A stretch of DNA of 64,000 bases from Pseudomonas kielensis. GTDB lineage: Bacteria; Pseudomonadota; Gammaproteobacteria; Pseudomonadales; Pseudomonadaceae. Position 1 is the stretch's first letter, and each line of letters opens with the position of its first letter. Positions 44,635-53,592 of this stretch are shown one piece after another. Below the pieces are notes generated by a model, which worked only from the letters and a program-made list of their open reading frames with translations, searched no databases and was not told where the DNA came from. The stretch lies in assembly GCF_014236655.1 (NCBI RefSeq), contig NZ_JACMYG010000002.1:186001-250000 (forward strand). The letters run 5' to 3'. Both the position numbers and the translations under genes were made by a program.

Positions 44635-45213
44635 TCAGTCAGCGACCCGGATGCTCAGGGTGTTAGCCATTCGGTTCCCCACCCCTGCACTCTGGTTCAC
44701 CTGAATCACTCCTCGGCTGCCGGTGAAGGCCTGGTCGCTGGTAACGACCTGGCGGCTGCCTTGCGAAGTGCCAGTTGCTCCTGAGTCTGGTAACAGCGCC
44801 ACGTTCTGTTGGGACAGGACGCTGTCGTCGATGCTTTGCGGTACTGCGCTAACGCTGATCCGCATGGCATTGATCATCTGGTTGTTGGCGCCGGCCGACT
44901 GGTTGACTCCCAGTGCGCCGTTGCCGTTACTGAATGCGTTGCCGGTGATGGCACTGGTTGCGTTCATCGAGCGGTCGGCAGGCGTGGTGATGGTCTGGCG
45001 CAGGTTGCCGCTGGCCGAAGCCTCGGTACCGATCGCAATGGCGCGGCTGTTGACCTGTTGTTGCTGGTCACCGGCGGCCTGGTTCATCATCATGTTGCCT
45101 TTGTAGTTCGCCCCGGAGTTGCTCAGGGTCGCGTTGTTCACTGCATTGACATCGGAGTCGGCCATCGCACAGGTACTGCCCAGCAGGGCAATGAAGATCA
45201 GGGTGCGCTTCAT
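44635..45213 (-). CDS. fapB: amyloid nucleator/minor subunit FapB
   Basis: A 192-residue secreted protein with signal MKRTLIFIALLGSTCAMA. It has three repeats like those of FapC at about 25-61, 84-121 and 154-190, each with the pattern GxxxxNQ[SA]AGxxNQxxNxxxI. Linkers are short, unlike FapC. FapB is the proposed nucleator on which FapC polymerises. It starts one base after the fapA stop, so translation is coupled. 64 bp then separate it from fapC, which has its own ribosome site. Confidence 0.93.
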   Translation of the reverse strand: MKRTLIFIALLGSTCAMADSDVNAVNNATLSNSGANYKGNMMMNQAAGDQQQQVNSRAIAIGTEASASGNLRQTITTPADRSMNATSAITGNAFSNGNGALGVNQSAGANNQMINAMRISVSAVPQSIDDSVLSQQNVALLPDSGATGTSQGSRQVVTSDQAFTGSRGVIQVNQSAGVGNRMANTLSIRVAD

Positions 45214-45214
45214 C

Positions 45215-45661
45215 TCATTTCCCCATGTTGGTCAAAGGCGACAGGCCGATATTGATGGTGCGAGTGATGGTGCCGGAGATCGCATTGCCACTGCCGCCGC
45301 CGTGTCCGGCTGACATGCCGGGCAGACCATTGGGGTTGGTCAGCACGTTGATCCCGGCGCCACTGTTGGGGTTGGGTACAACGTTTTGATTGATGACCCG
45401 GTAGCCACTGTTGATGCCGGCAAAGTCGCCGTCACTCAGTTCGTGGTTGGTGGCCTGTACCACTCGATCGGACGGGTTGGCGTTGACGGTGGTTGGGTAG
45501 GGGTCTTTGGCGAAAGGTTGTCTGCCGATGGCGCGAGGCTGGACGTCACGTTGAAGCACGATGACGCCATTACCCTCAGCCTGGACCGGCAAGCTGAGCA
45601 CGGAGCTCAGTGCGCATCCGAACATCAGCAGGCGGGTAAAGCCTTTATCGTTGTGCTCCAT
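45215..45661 (-). CDS. fapA: FapA, periplasmic regulator of amyloid assembly
   Basis: A 148-residue secreted protein, first gene of the operon. Signal peptide about 1-28 (LLMFGCALSSVLSLPVQA). The mature part is short and Asn/Pro/Gly-rich (VVPNPNSGAGINVLTNPNGL, then PGMSAGHGGGSGNAISG). FapA is thought to keep FapB and FapC from premature aggregation and to shape fibre composition. The leader is about 40 nt long if the sigma54 promoter upstream is used. AGGAG lies close before the ATG. Confidence 0.92.
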   Translation of the reverse strand: MEHNDKGFTRLLMFGCALSSVLSLPVQAEGNGVIVLQRDVQPRAIGRQPFAKDPYPTTVNANPSDRVVQATNHELSDGDFAGINSGYRVINQNVVPNPNSGAGINVLTNPNGLPGMSAGHGGGSGNAISGTITRTINIGLSPLTNMGK

Positions 45662-45714
45662 GTCGGCGCTCCTTCTCTTTTATGCGCTGGCTCTGTCAGC
45701 GTTGTCAGGGAGAG

Positions 45715-45730
45715 AGCAGAAGCCGTGCCG
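45715..45730 (-). promoter_or_regulatory. sigma54 (-24/-12) promoter of the fap operon
   Basis: CGGCACGGCTTCTGCT on the minus strand has GG and GC separated by exactly ten bases and matches most of the TGGCACG-N4-TTGCW consensus, differing at the first base and one T of the -12 part. Predicted start of transcription is near 45703, about 42 bp before the fapA ATG. Confidence 0.7.
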
Positions 45731-45838
45731 CTTTTGGTTTTCTACATAGATTCAACGACTTGGCGATTCGAGCGGACAATGACCGGTCAGCACTGTATCA
45801 AGCGTGAGACAGAGGACCCTGCCGGCGCATGGCAGCAG

Positions 45839-45940
45839 GCGTTGTAACGCTCTGGAACAAGGGGTGTGGCGCAGCTGTATCAGCGGTGTAACAGTGCGCG
45901 TGACAAGGCCGTGAACCCCCTGATACCGGCTGTTACGCCG
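45839..45940. promoter_or_regulatory. three phased GTAAC enhancer-site candidates
   Basis: GCGTTGTAACGC (45839-45850), CGGTGTAACAG (45884-45894) and the inverted CTGTTACGCCG (45930-45940). The five-base cores begin at 45844, 45888 and 45932, so spacing is exactly 44 and 44 bp, close to four helical turns. They lie about 140-230 bp upstream of the predicted transcription start, where sigma54 activators usually bind. Confidence 0.55.
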
Positions 45941-46017
45941 TATGGATGTGTTTCAGGAATGGACACTTGTGCCCCGAAACCGGGGTGAAACGGGGGAGAG
46001 AAGGCTGGTTCAGGGGG

Positions 46018-46542
46018 TCAACTCTTGAGCAATTGCTCTACCGCCGCGAATGCCAGGCGGCGCCGTTGGGCCCAGTCGCCCTCGACAATCTGCAGCGTGC
46101 GCTCGTGCTGCTGCAACCAATTGCGAGTGGCTTCGAAGAACGCCAGGCGTTGCCCCAATTGTGGTTGGCAACGTTGGCCGTCGTCGGTCCAGGCCACGAC
46201 TTCCGGGGACAGCAACAGGTGCAGGTCGTAGTGGCGGGCGAGCAATTGATCCTCGATCCAGGGCGGGCAGTCGCCAAACAGGGTCTGGCTCCAGAGCATA
46301 TTGCTCAGCAAGTGAGTATCGAGAATCAACAAGGCCGGCTGTTGCGCGCGGGCGCCATCCTCCCAGTCGAGTTGCCCCCGGGCAATCTGCGGGATGTCGG
46401 CCAGGCAGGTATCACGCGGGTTCTGTTCGATGAAGTAGCGCACATACTCACCCACCAGCAGCCCGCCGAAATGCCTGTGCAGCTCGGCCGACAACCAGCT
46501 CTTGCCGCTGGACTCGGGGCCGGTCAGGACCAGCACCTTCAT
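46018..46542 (-). CDS. NadR-like ribosylnicotinamide kinase
   Basis: A 174-residue ATPase/kinase. The P-loop is GPESSGKS at residues 8-15 (KVLVLTGPESSGKSWLSAEL), followed by GEYVRYFIEQNPRD and LLILDTHLLSNMLWSQTLFG, matching the C-terminal kinase domain of NadR. The N-terminal HTH and NMN adenylyltransferase domains of full NadR are missing. It would phosphorylate nicotinamide riboside to NMN, trapping it inside the cell. It overlaps pnuC by four bases (ATGA at 46539-46542), so transporter and kinase are made together. Gene naming is uncertain; function is well supported by context. Confidence 0.85.
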   Translation of the reverse strand: MKVLVLTGPESSGKSWLSAELHRHFGGLLVGEYVRYFIEQNPRDTCLADIPQIARGQLDWEDGARAQQPALLILDTHLLSNMLWSQTLFGDCPPWIEDQLLARHYDLHLLLSPEVVAWTDDGQRCQPQLGQRLAFFEATRNWLQQHERTLQIVEGDWAQRRRLAFAAVEQLLKS

Positions 46543-47102
46543 GTGCGCAGCGCCGGATCGGCTCGCCATTCGCGCAGGCCATGGACCGCCAGCAGGGTAA
46601 ACAGCGCGTAGAGGGCCGCCGTCAGGTACAGGCCCTTGTAGAGGAACAGCCCGACGAAGATCACATCCACGGCGATCCACAACGGCCAGCACTGCACGCG
46701 CTTTTGCGCCATCCACCACTGGGCCACCAGGCTGAAGCCGGTCAACGCGGCATCCAGCCAGGGCTGCGCGGCATCGGTCCAATGGGCCATGGCCGCACCC
46801 AGCAACAGACTGCCAACGGCCCCCAGGGCCAGGTCGCGCACCACTCTGGGAGTGCCCAGGCGTGTGACCTTGCGCCCTTGGTGGCTGCCGCCGCCGCGGG
46901 TCCACTGTCTCCAACCGTACAGCTGCAAACCGGCGTAGATCACCTGCAGCAACATGTCCGAGTAGAGTTTGACCTCGAAAAAAATCCAGCTGTAGAGCAA
47001 CACCATGACCAGGCCGATCGGCCAGCACCAGGGATTCTGTTTGACTGTCAGCCAGACGGCGATCACGCCCAGCGTGGCGGCAAACAGTTCAAGCCCGGAC
47101 AT
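46539..47102 (-). CDS. pnuC: nicotinamide riboside transporter PnuC
   Basis: A 187-residue membrane protein with about seven hydrophobic helices. The PnuC signatures are VKQNPWCWPIGLVMVLLYSW (WxWPxG) and YAGLQLYGWRQWTRGG (YGWxxW). PnuC moves nicotinamide riboside by facilitated diffusion, driven by intracellular phosphorylation, which matches the coupled kinase gene. AAGGA precedes the ATG. No NAD-responsive riboswitch is recognised in the 85-bp leader, and the regulator is not in the window. Confidence 0.92.
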   Translation of the reverse strand: MSGLELFAATLGVIAVWLTVKQNPWCWPIGLVMVLLYSWIFFEVKLYSDMLLQVIYAGLQLYGWRQWTRGGGSHQGRKVTRLGTPRVVRDLALGAVGSLLLGAAMAHWTDAAQPWLDAALTGFSLVAQWWMAQKRVQCWPLWIAVDVIFVGLFLYKGLYLTAALYALFTLLAVHGLREWRADPALRT

Positions 47103-47187
47103 GGCGGTTCCTTGGGGAAGTCGGAGAGGGCGCCGATTGTACAGCAGGGCCGCACATCAAGGGCTCTCTCCCACAGGATTCACGCCA

Positions 47188-48822
47188 CTACACCCGAAAC
47201 TGCCTGAGCAGCCCATTGAGCTGCTCGCTGAGTGCTTTCAGGTGCACGCTCGCCGCACTCGATTGCTGCGCCGCCAGGGCGGTGCTGTGGGAGAGGCCGG
47301 CGGCCTGGGTCACGTTCTGGTTGATGTCTTCGACCACATGGGCCTGCTGCAGGGTGGCGCTGGCGATGGACGCGTTGAGGCCATTGAGGTTGTGCAGCGC
47401 CTGGCCGATGGCATGCAGGCTGGCACCGGCAAGCCCTGCCTGTTCAATGGTCAACTGGGAGGCGCGGCTGCTGTCGCCGATCACCTGCACGGCCGCCTCC
47501 GAATGGTTCTGCAGGCGCTCGATCATTGCCTGGATCTGCGCGGTGGATTTCTGCGTGCGCTGCGCGAGCAGGCGCACCTCGTCGGCCACCACGGCAAAAC
47601 CGCGGCCCTGCTCGCCGGCCCGGGCCGCTTCGATGGCGGCGTTGAGGGCCAGCAGGTTGGTCTGCTCGGCGATGGAGCGAATCACCTCCAGCACGCTACC
47701 GATCTGTGTGCTTTCGCTGGCCAGGGTACGAATCACTTGCACCGCCTGTTCGATGGTGGCGGACAACTGGTCGATCTGCTGCAGACTGCCGTCAATGTTG
47801 ACCTGGCCCTGTTGCGCCTGCGCCTGGGCGTCGCGCATTTCGCTGGCCGCGTGCTCGGCATTCTTGGCGACATCCTGTACGCCGTAGGTCACTTCATTGA
47901 TGGCGGTTGCCACCAGTTCCATCTGTTGCGACTGCTGCTGGCTGCGGGACTGGGCTTGCGCTGCGTTATCACCCAGGTCCGTGGAGGATTGGTCCAGGGC
48001 ACTGGCCGAGACCTGCAGCTGGCTGATCACCCCGCGCAGTTTGGTGGTGAAGGCATTGAAGTGCCTGGCCAACTCGGTCACTTCGTCCTGGCCGTGGGTG
48101 TCGAGGTTGCGGGTCAGGTCGCTTTCGCCGCTGGCGATGTTGGCCATGGCGTCCACGGCCTCCTGCAGCGGCCGCACAATGCTGCGGGCAATCAGCATCA
48201 CCAGCAGGGCCATCAACGCCGCAATGCCCAGGCCCACCAGCGAGGCTTCTGCTACCTGGCTGCGGAACTCGAGCTGCATGTCGTCGATGTAGACGCCCGA
48301 ACCGATCACCCAGCCCCAGGGTTCGAACAGTTTGACGTAGGAGGTTTTCTGCACCGGGGTACTGGCGCCAGGTTTGGGCCAGCGATAGTCGACCATCCCC
48401 GCGCCCTTGGCCTTGGCGATGGCCACCATCTCGTTGAACAGGGCAAAGCCGTCCGGGTCCTTGATCGCCGACAGGTTCTGGCCGTCCAGCTTGGGGTTGG
48501 TGGGGTGCATGACCATCACCGGGGTCAGGTCATTGATCCAGAAGTAGTCACTTTGCTCATAACGCAAGCCACGGATCACGCTCAGGGCCTGCTGCTGCGC
48601 TGCTTCGCGGGTCAGGGTGCCGGCGGTTTCCAACTGCCGGTAGTAGTCCAGCACGCCGCTGGCCGCTTCAACCACATGGCGGGTCTTTTCTGCCTTGGCC
48701 TGATACAGGTCGTCGTGAATCTGCTTGAGCATCAGCAAACCCAGGGCCAAGAGCATCAGCACAGCCACTACCAGGATGAGCCACAACCGCCGGCTGATCG
48801 ACATACTGCGCAAGCTGTTCAT
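47188..48822 (-). CDS. methyl-accepting chemotaxis protein with single Cache sensor
   Basis: A 544-residue transmembrane chemoreceptor. Helix 1 is about residues 12-32; the periplasmic sensor (34-188) has the sCache_2 look ([47 protein letters not shown]). Helix 2 is about 190-212, then HAMP and the signalling tip ([31 protein letters not shown]). There is no C-terminal CheR-tether pentapeptide. The sensor type binds small organic acids in characterised relatives, but no ligand can be named. It is a single gene with GGAG before the ATG. Confidence 0.92.
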   Translation of the reverse strand: MNSLRSMSISRRLWLILVVAVLMLLALGLLMLKQIHDDLYQAKAEKTRHVVEAASGVLDYYRQLETAGTLTREAAQQQALSVIRGLRYEQSDYFWINDLTPVMVMHPTNPKLDGQNLSAIKDPDGFALFNEMVAIAKAKGAGMVDYRWPKPGASTPVQKTSYVKLFEPWGWVIGSGVYIDDMQLEFRSQVAEASLVGLGIAALMALLVMLIARSIVRPLQEAVDAMANIASGESDLTRNLDTHGQDEVTELARHFNAFTTKLRGVISQLQVSASALDQSSTDLGDNAAQAQSRSQQQSQQMELVATAINEVTYGVQDVAKNAEHAASEMRDAQAQAQQGQVNIDGSLQQIDQLSATIEQAVQVIRTLASESTQIGSVLEVIRSIAEQTNLLALNAAIEAARAGEQGRGFAVVADEVRLLAQRTQKSTAQIQAMIERLQNHSEAAVQVIGDSSRASQLTIEQAGLAGASLHAIGQALHNLNGLNASIASATLQQAHVVEDINQNVTQAAGLSHSTALAAQQSSAASVHLKALSEQLNGLLRQFRV

Positions 48823-49114
48823 AGTGCGTCACTCCAGGTTCTTATTCTTGTCATCAACCAGCGCCAGCATAAAGACATGCTTTTGCCACTACGCCAATGC
48901 GACTGAAGTCCTATGACGGCGCAGCGCCGAGCGGGCATGTCTGATAGGATTTCGGCCGCGCACGGTAAAACCTGAATCCGTGCTGATTTTTCACAGGATT
49001 TTTACCGGTTCCGGTAGATCCTGTACGCCTTGCCATTCAGCTACGCTGAGCGCAGTGAACACCAAAAAAACTAGATAACGTGGCATGCCTGGGGCATCGC
49101 TTCATGGGGGATTG

Positions 49115-49945
49115 ATGGATCTTTGGACGGCCATACAGGCGTTGATTCTTGGGGTTGTAGAGGGGCTGACCGAGTTCTTGCCGATTTCCAGTACCGGGCA
49201 CCAGATTATCGTGGCGGACTTGCTCGATTTTGGTGGCGAGCGGGCGATGGCATTCAACATCATCATCCAGCTCGGGGCGATTCTGGCGGTGGTCTGGGAG
49301 TTTCGCCGCAAGATCCTCGACGTGGTCATTGGCCTGCCGACCCAGCGCAATGCGCAACGCTTCACCGCTAACCTGCTGATTGCCTTCCTGCCGGCGGTGG
49401 TGCTGGGGGTGATTTTCGCCGACCTGATTCACCATTACCTGTTCAACCCGATCACCGTGGCCACGGCCCTGGTGGTGGGCGGGGTCGTGATGCTCTGGGC
49501 CGAGCGTCGCCAGCACAGCGTGCGCGCCGAGACGGTCGATGACATCACCTGGAAAGATGCACTGAAAATCGGCTTCACCCAGTGCCTGGCGATGATCCCG
49601 GGGACCTCGCGTTCCGGCTCGACCATTATCGGCGGCCTGCTGTTCGGCCTGTCGCGCAAGGCGGCTACCGAGTTCTCGTTCTTCCTGGCCATGCCGACCA
49701 TGGTCGGCGCCGCGGTGTACTCGGGCTACAAGTACCGTGACCTGTTCCAGGCCTCGGACCTGCCGGTGTTCGCTGTGGGTTTTGTCACTGCGTTCATTTT
49801 CGCGATGATCGCGGTCAAGGGCCTGCTGAAATTTATCGCCAGCCATAGCTACGCAGCGTTTGCCTGGTACCGGATTGCCTTCGGTTTGTTGATCCTGGCG
49901 ACCTGGCAGTTCGGCTGGATCGACTGGGCGGCGGCCAAGGCGTGA
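49115..49945 (+). CDS. uppP: undecaprenyl-diphosphatase UppP (BacA)
   Basis: A 276-residue inner-membrane enzyme that dephosphorylates undecaprenyl diphosphate to recycle the peptidoglycan lipid carrier; overexpression gives bacitracin resistance. Both signatures are present: [14 protein letters not shown] (16-29) and PGTSRSGST (162-170, with Arg166). About eight hydrophobic helices. I start at 49115 ([10 protein letters not shown]) after GGGGGA; the frame is open ten codons upstream. The stop overlaps the GTG start of the next gene. Pseudomonads usually have more than one UppP-type protein. Confidence 0.94.
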   Translation: MDLWTAIQALILGVVEGLTEFLPISSTGHQIIVADLLDFGGERAMAFNIIIQLGAILAVVWEFRRKILDVVIGLPTQRNAQRFTANLLIAFLPAVVLGVIFADLIHHYLFNPITVATALVVGGVVMLWAERRQHSVRAETVDDITWKDALKIGFTQCLAMIPGTSRSGSTIIGGLLFGLSRKAATEFSFFLAMPTMVGAAVYSGYKYRDLFQASDLPVFAVGFVTAFIFAMIAVKGLLKFIASHSYAAFAWYRIAFGLLILATWQFGWIDWAAAKA

Positions 49946-50346
49946 ACGCTCACAGCAACGGCGGTGCCATCCAGCATCCGCGGCTCAAGGGCCTGATCTT
50001 CCTGGCCCTCTGCGCCTTGCCGCTGTTCGGTGCCAGCCTGCTGTGGCTGCGCGGTGGGTCGCCATTGGCGCTGGCAGCCTACGGCGTGGTCAGCGTCGTG
50101 GCGTTCCTGCTGTACTGGGCCGACAAGCGCAAGGCCCGCGCCGAGCAATGGCGTACCCCGGAAAACGTCCTGCATGCGGTGGAACTGGCGGGCGGTTGGC
50201 CGGGGGCCTTGCTTGCCCAGCAAGTGTTCCGCCACAAGACCCGCAAGGTGTCGTTCCAGGTTGTGTTCTGGATCATCGTGCTGGCGCACCAGGTGTTCTG
50301 GATCGACCAGTTGTTTCTCGGTGCCGGTTTTTTCCGCCTGTTTTAA
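49942..50346 (+). CDS. DUF1294 membrane protein
   Basis: A 134-residue membrane protein with GTG start overlapping the uppP stop (GTGA), hence coupled. The DUF1294 hallmark is [20 protein letters not shown] followed by [20 protein letters not shown] and [12 protein letters not shown]. Three to four hydrophobic helices. Function unknown. Its end overlaps the convergent MmcQ/YjbR gene by four bases. Coupling to uppP may be incidental, though both act in the membrane. Confidence 0.88.
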   Translation: MNAHSNGGAIQHPRLKGLIFLALCALPLFGASLLWLRGGSPLALAAYGVVSVVAFLLYWADKRKARAEQWRTPENVLHAVELAGGWPGALLAQQVFRHKTRKVSFQVVFWIIVLAHQVFWIDQLFLGAGFFRLF

Positions 50347-50702
50347 AGGAGCAAACCGACCTGCAGCCGCTTGGGCAATTTGCTCACCACCAGTTGGTGG
50401 GAGCGTTGCAACAAGCCCTGCAGCTCTGCGGTTCCTAGCGGGTAGGGGAGCTGCATGATGATCCACTGGGCGCGCGCCAGATAGGGCGCCGGCCCTATCC
50501 CCGGGCGGTCGACGTGGCCCAGGAACAGCTCCTTGTCCACCTTGAACGCCAATGAGTCGCCCCGCAGGTTCTGCAGGGCGAACATCTTGTTGCCCGCGAC
50601 CGAAAACACCCGCACGCCACCCCATTTGTAGTCTTCCCGGGCCCCGGGCAGGGTCAGGCAGAAATCGGCGACCTGTTGTTCGCTCATCACCTTGGCCTTC
50701 AT
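50343..50702 (-). CDS. MmcQ/YjbR family protein
   Basis: A 119-residue protein of the CyaY-like MmcQ/YjbR fold. LTLPGAREDYKWGGVRVFSV and FAFKVDKELFLGHVDRPGIG-like segments (LAFKVDKELFLGH, RPGIGPAPYLARAQWIIMQL) are diagnostic. Often annotated as a DNA-binding protein. The start at 50702 overlaps the LysR gene stop by four bases (ATGA), so the two are co-translated; an internal ATG at 50687 (MSEQQ) is an alternative. Convergent overlap with the DUF1294 gene. Confidence 0.85.
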   Translation of the reverse strand: MKAKVMSEQQVADFCLTLPGAREDYKWGGVRVFSVAGNKMFALQNLRGDSLAFKVDKELFLGHVDRPGIGPAPYLARAQWIIMQLPYPLGTAELQGLLQRSHQLVVSKLPKRLQVGLLL

Positions 50703-51607
50703 AGCAGTCGGTCTCCACAGCTTTTGAATGATTCAGTCAGATGGTCGATCCAGGCCCGCACCGCCGGCAACACGCCGCGCCGATGGGGATAGACCGCCTG
50801 CAGCCAGCCACCGGGCAGCGACCATTGAGGCAGCAGTTGCACCAGCGTGCCGTCGGCCAGTTCCTGTTCGCAATACAGCATCGGCAAAATGGTGAAGCCC
50901 AGCCCGGCGAGGGTGCAGGCCTTGCGCACGACAAAGTCATCGATGCCCAGGCGCGCCTCCAGGCTCAAGTCGCAACTGTGCCCGTGCTCGTCGAGCATGC
51001 GCAAATGCACCAGGCGGTCGGCTTCCAGGGCACCGAGCACTGGCACATTCTTGAGGTCGTCTGGGTGGTTGATCTGGCGCTCGCGCAAGAACGCCGGGGT
51101 CGCGACGATCACCGTTTGCGCCTGGCGCAGGCGGCGGGTCACGAGGAAGGGGTCCTCGTCGCCCAGCTCGCGGACCCGCAAGGCCACATCTATGCCTTCG
51201 GTGACCAGGTCGACCCGGCGGTTGAGCAGTTGCATCTCCAGTTGCACCTGGGGGAAGCGCTCCAGAAATGTGCTGATCACGCTCGGCAGGAACTCATGGG
51301 CCAGGCCCACCGGGCACGACACCCGCAGGCGGCCACGCGGCTCGCTGGTCATGCTGGCCACGGCTTCGTCGGCCATCTCCGCTTCCAGCAACATGGCCTG
51401 GCAGTGGCGCAAGTAACGTTCACCCACTGCCGTCAGCTTCAGTTGTCGAGTCGTACGCTGCAGCAGGCGCGCGCCCAGGCGCTCTTCAAGCTCGGCGATG
51501 CGCCGCGACAGCCGCGACTTGGGAATCCCCAGCAACCGCCCGGCGGCGGCGAAACCGCCGGCTTCGACCACTTTGGCAAAATAGTAGAGGTCATTGAGAT
51601 CTTGCAT
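50699..51607 (-). CDS. LysR-family transcriptional regulator
   Basis: A 302-residue LysR regulator. The winged HTH ([20 protein letters not shown], then [20 protein letters not shown]) is followed by a periplasmic-binding-type effector domain from about residue 90. The start at 51607 is the ATG nearest the family start; the frame continues upstream without support. It is divergent from azoR, with 127 bp between the two starts, the classical arrangement for a LysR protein that controls its neighbour, often in response to quinones or electrophiles. Confidence 0.92.
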   Translation of the reverse strand: MQDLNDLYYFAKVVEAGGFAAAGRLLGIPKSRLSRRIAELEERLGARLLQRTTRQLKLTAVGERYLRHCQAMLLEAEMADEAVASMTSEPRGRLRVSCPVGLAHEFLPSVISTFLERFPQVQLEMQLLNRRVDLVTEGIDVALRVRELGDEDPFLVTRRLRQAQTVIVATPAFLRERQINHPDDLKNVPVLGALEADRLVHLRMLDEHGHSCDLSLEARLGIDDFVVRKACTLAGLGFTILPMLYCEQELADGTLVQLLPQWSLPGGWLQAVYPHRRGVLPAVRAWIDHLTESFKSCGDRLL

Positions 51608-51734
51608 GGCGGGCTCGATTGTCCTATCAGTGGGACGAACTATCACATTGTTGCCGACTAATCGTCCATTGGATTCACCTGTAGGATTGTCTCAACTTGA
51701 TCGCCCAGTGGCGATCCTCACTTGGAGATCCCAC

Positions 51735-52346
51735 ATGAAACTTCTGCATATCGATTCGAGCATTCTTGGCGACAACTCCGCTTCCCGTCAGTTGAGCCAG
51801 GGTGTGGTCCAGGCCTGGTTGGCCGCCGCCCCGGCCACCCAGGTGACCTACCGCGACCTGGCCAGCGATACCATCAGCCACTTTTCCGCCGCGACCCTGG
51901 TCGCCGCCGGCACCTCCGCCGAACTGCGCAACGCCGCGCAACAGCACGAGGCCGAGCTGAGCGCTTCGACCCTGGCCGAATTCCTTGCCGCCGACGCGGT
52001 GGTGATTGCCGCACCGATGTACAACTTCACCATCCCCACCCAGCTCAAGGCCTGGTTCGACCGTATCGCCGTCGCCGGCCAGACGTTCCGCTACACCGAG
52101 GCCGGCCCTGAAGGCCTGTGCGGCAACAAGAAAGTGGTGGTGGTGTCGACCGCCGGCGGCCTGCATGTCGGCCAGCCAACCGGTGTCGGCCATGAAGAGT
52201 ACTTGAAGGTCATGCTCGGTTTCATGGGCATCACCGACATCGAGTTCGTCCGTGCCCACGGCCTGGCCTACGGCGATGACGTACGCAGCAAAGCCATGAG
52301 CGATGCCCAGGCACACATCAGTGAGCAGCTGTTCGCCGCGGCGTAA
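51735..52346 (+). CDS. azoR: FMN-dependent NADH-azoreductase AzoR
   Basis: A 203-residue flavodoxin-fold enzyme that reduces azo dyes and quinones with [24 protein letters not shown] contains the FMN phosphate loop; [19 protein letters not shown] and [10 protein letters not shown] are conserved. The start at 51735 follows GGAGAT. It is divergent from a LysR regulator that probably controls it. A strong intrinsic terminator follows. The physiological role is probably quinone detoxification. Confidence 0.94.
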   Translation: MKLLHIDSSILGDNSASRQLSQGVVQAWLAAAPATQVTYRDLASDTISHFSAATLVAAGTSAELRNAAQQHEAELSASTLAEFLAADAVVIAAPMYNFTIPTQLKAWFDRIAVAGQTFRYTEAGPEGLCGNKKVVVVSTAGGLHVGQPTGVGHEEYLKVMLGFMGITDIEFVRAHGLAYGDDVRSKAMSDAQAHISEQLFAAA

Positions 52347-52365
52347 AGCTTGCGTCAACCACTGG

Positions 52366-52414
52366 ACTGCGCGCTTTGATCGAGAGTAAAACGGTCAAGG
52401 CGCGCAGTTTTTTT
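52366..52414 (+). terminator. intrinsic terminator of azoR
   Basis: ACTGCGCGCTTTGA (52366-52379) pairs with TCAAGGCGCGCAGT (52395-52408) with one wobble pair and a 15-nt loop, and is followed by an uninterrupted T-run (52408-52414) on the plus strand. Confidence 0.85.
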
Positions 52415-52534
52415 GTGTCCGCTTAAAAAAGGGCTCGTGCAGCGTGACACTGGCCCGGGTTATGCAGCGTTGGTTTACCAGCAGCGTGCTGAGTACGATA
52501 TTTCTACCAATCGGGTAACAAGGTGAGGCCTGCC

Positions 52535-53584
52535 ATGTCGCGTCTGTGGGCGCTGTTACTGATTTGCCTGCTGGGCAGCCTGAATTCAGTGCACGCCGCA
52601 CCTGGATTGACGCCACATTGGAGCGTCGGTTACCACTCCTTGAGCTTTCTCGACCCGCTGGACCTGCAACCCATGTCCGCCATCGCGTTTTATCCTTCGA
52701 CGGGCATCGAGCACCCCAGCTTGCTGGAGGGTTATCAGATCCAGGCAACGCAGGATGCCCGGGTCGCCATCGGCCGTTTCCCGCTGCTGATGTTGTCCCA
52801 CGGCAACACCGGCACCCCCCTGGCCCTGCACGACCTCGCCACGGCGCTGGCGCGCAAGGGGTTTGTGGTGGTGGCGGTGATTCACCCCGGCGACAACTCC
52901 AAGGACCACAGCCGCCTCGGCACCTTGAGCAACCTGTACGGGCGCCCGATCCAGATTTCCGAAGCCATCACTGCCACGCTGGCCGACCCGTTGCTGGCGC
53001 CGTTCGTCAATCCCGGGCAGGTCGGGGTCATCGGCTATTCGGCGGGCGGTGAAACCGCATTGATTCTGTCCGGGGCCACGCCCGACCTTGATCGCTTGCG
53101 CCGCTACTGCCTGGAGCGCCCAGAGGATCGCGACGCCTGCAACACCCAGGGCGAACTGATCGTCGACCGTGACGACCTGCAGCCGGTCGCCGATCCACGG
53201 GTCCACGCCTTGATGCTGATGGCGCCTTTGAGCCTGAAGTTCGGCCGGCACACCCTGGCAGGAGTGCATGTGCCGGTGCTGCTCTACAGCGGTGATGGCG
53301 ACAAGCTGGTGGCTGTGGACAAGAACGCGGCGGCCCTGGCACGCAAGCTGCCGGTCGCGCCGGACTTCAAGCTGCTGGCCGGTGCCGGACACTTTGTGTT
53401 CATGGCGCCGTGTAGCGCCGAACAGCGGCTGGCCATGGCGGCCCTGTGCACCGATGCCGATGGCGTCGACCGCGAAGACATTCACCGCAACCTGATCAGC
53501 GAAGCGGCCGCATTTTTCTCCCGCACCCTGGGCAAACCCAGCCGGGCCGGGCTACAGACTGTCAGCGAGGAACATGGGTCCTGA
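52535..53584 (+). CDS. secreted alpha/beta hydrolase (dienelactone hydrolase-like)
   Basis: A 349-residue protein with signal peptide MSRLWALLLICLLGSLNSVHA. The alpha/beta-hydrolase core includes LLMLSHGNTGTPLALHDLAT (oxyanion region), the nucleophile elbow GYSAGGETA (Gly-Tyr-Ser-Ala-Gly), a late Asp in YSGDGDKLV and His in AGAGHFVFM. These resemble platelet-activating-factor-acetylhydrolase-like and dienelactone hydrolase groups. Two Cys pairs in the second half (YCLERPEDRDAC, APCSAEQRLAMAALC) may form disulfides, in line with export. Substrate unknown. An MFS transporter gene faces it from downstream, eight bases away. Confidence 0.82.
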   Translation: MSRLWALLLICLLGSLNSVHAAPGLTPHWSVGYHSLSFLDPLDLQPMSAIAFYPSTGIEHPSLLEGYQIQATQDARVAIGRFPLLMLSHGNTGTPLALHDLATALARKGFVVVAVIHPGDNSKDHSRLGTLSNLYGRPIQISEAITATLADPLLAPFVNPGQVGVIGYSAGGETALILSGATPDLDRLRRYCLERPEDRDACNTQGELIVDRDDLQPVADPRVHALMLMAPLSLKFGRHTLAGVHVPVLLYSGDGDKLVAVDKNAAALARKLPVAPDFKLLAGAGHFVFMAPCSAEQRLAMAALCTDADGVDREDIHRNLISEAAAFFSRTLGKPSRAGLQTVSEEHGS

Positions 53585-53592
53585 CGCCGTGG

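Larger units (their letters stand above)
45662..46017. promoter_or_regulatory. fapA upstream control region
   Basis: This 356-bp region between fapA and the nadR-like gene (both minus strand) has no gene. It contains the sigma54 promoter candidate at 45715-45730, three evenly spaced GTAAC sites at 45839-45940, and, near the next gene's stop, a small hairpin CCCCG-AAAC-CGGGG (45972-45985) that may terminate the pnuC-nadR transcript. The inverted pair GTATCAG (45877-45883) and CTGATAC (45920-45926) lies between and beside the second and third sites. Confidence 0.65.

Noticed and set aside
45972..45985. CCCCG-AAAC-CGGGG as a fap operator
   Set aside because: It is closer to the stop of the nadR-like gene, and the small stem with no symmetry to the other sites suits a weak terminator instead.
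46018..47028. A 336-residue protein covering the NadR-like kinase and most of pnuC
   Set aside because: The upstream part is pnuC read in another frame; the P-loop protein starts cleanly at 46542 with the ATGA overlap.
47103..47187. Riboswitch upstream of pnuC
   Set aside because: The 85-bp leader shows no recognisable NAD-responsive or other riboswitch fold by eye.
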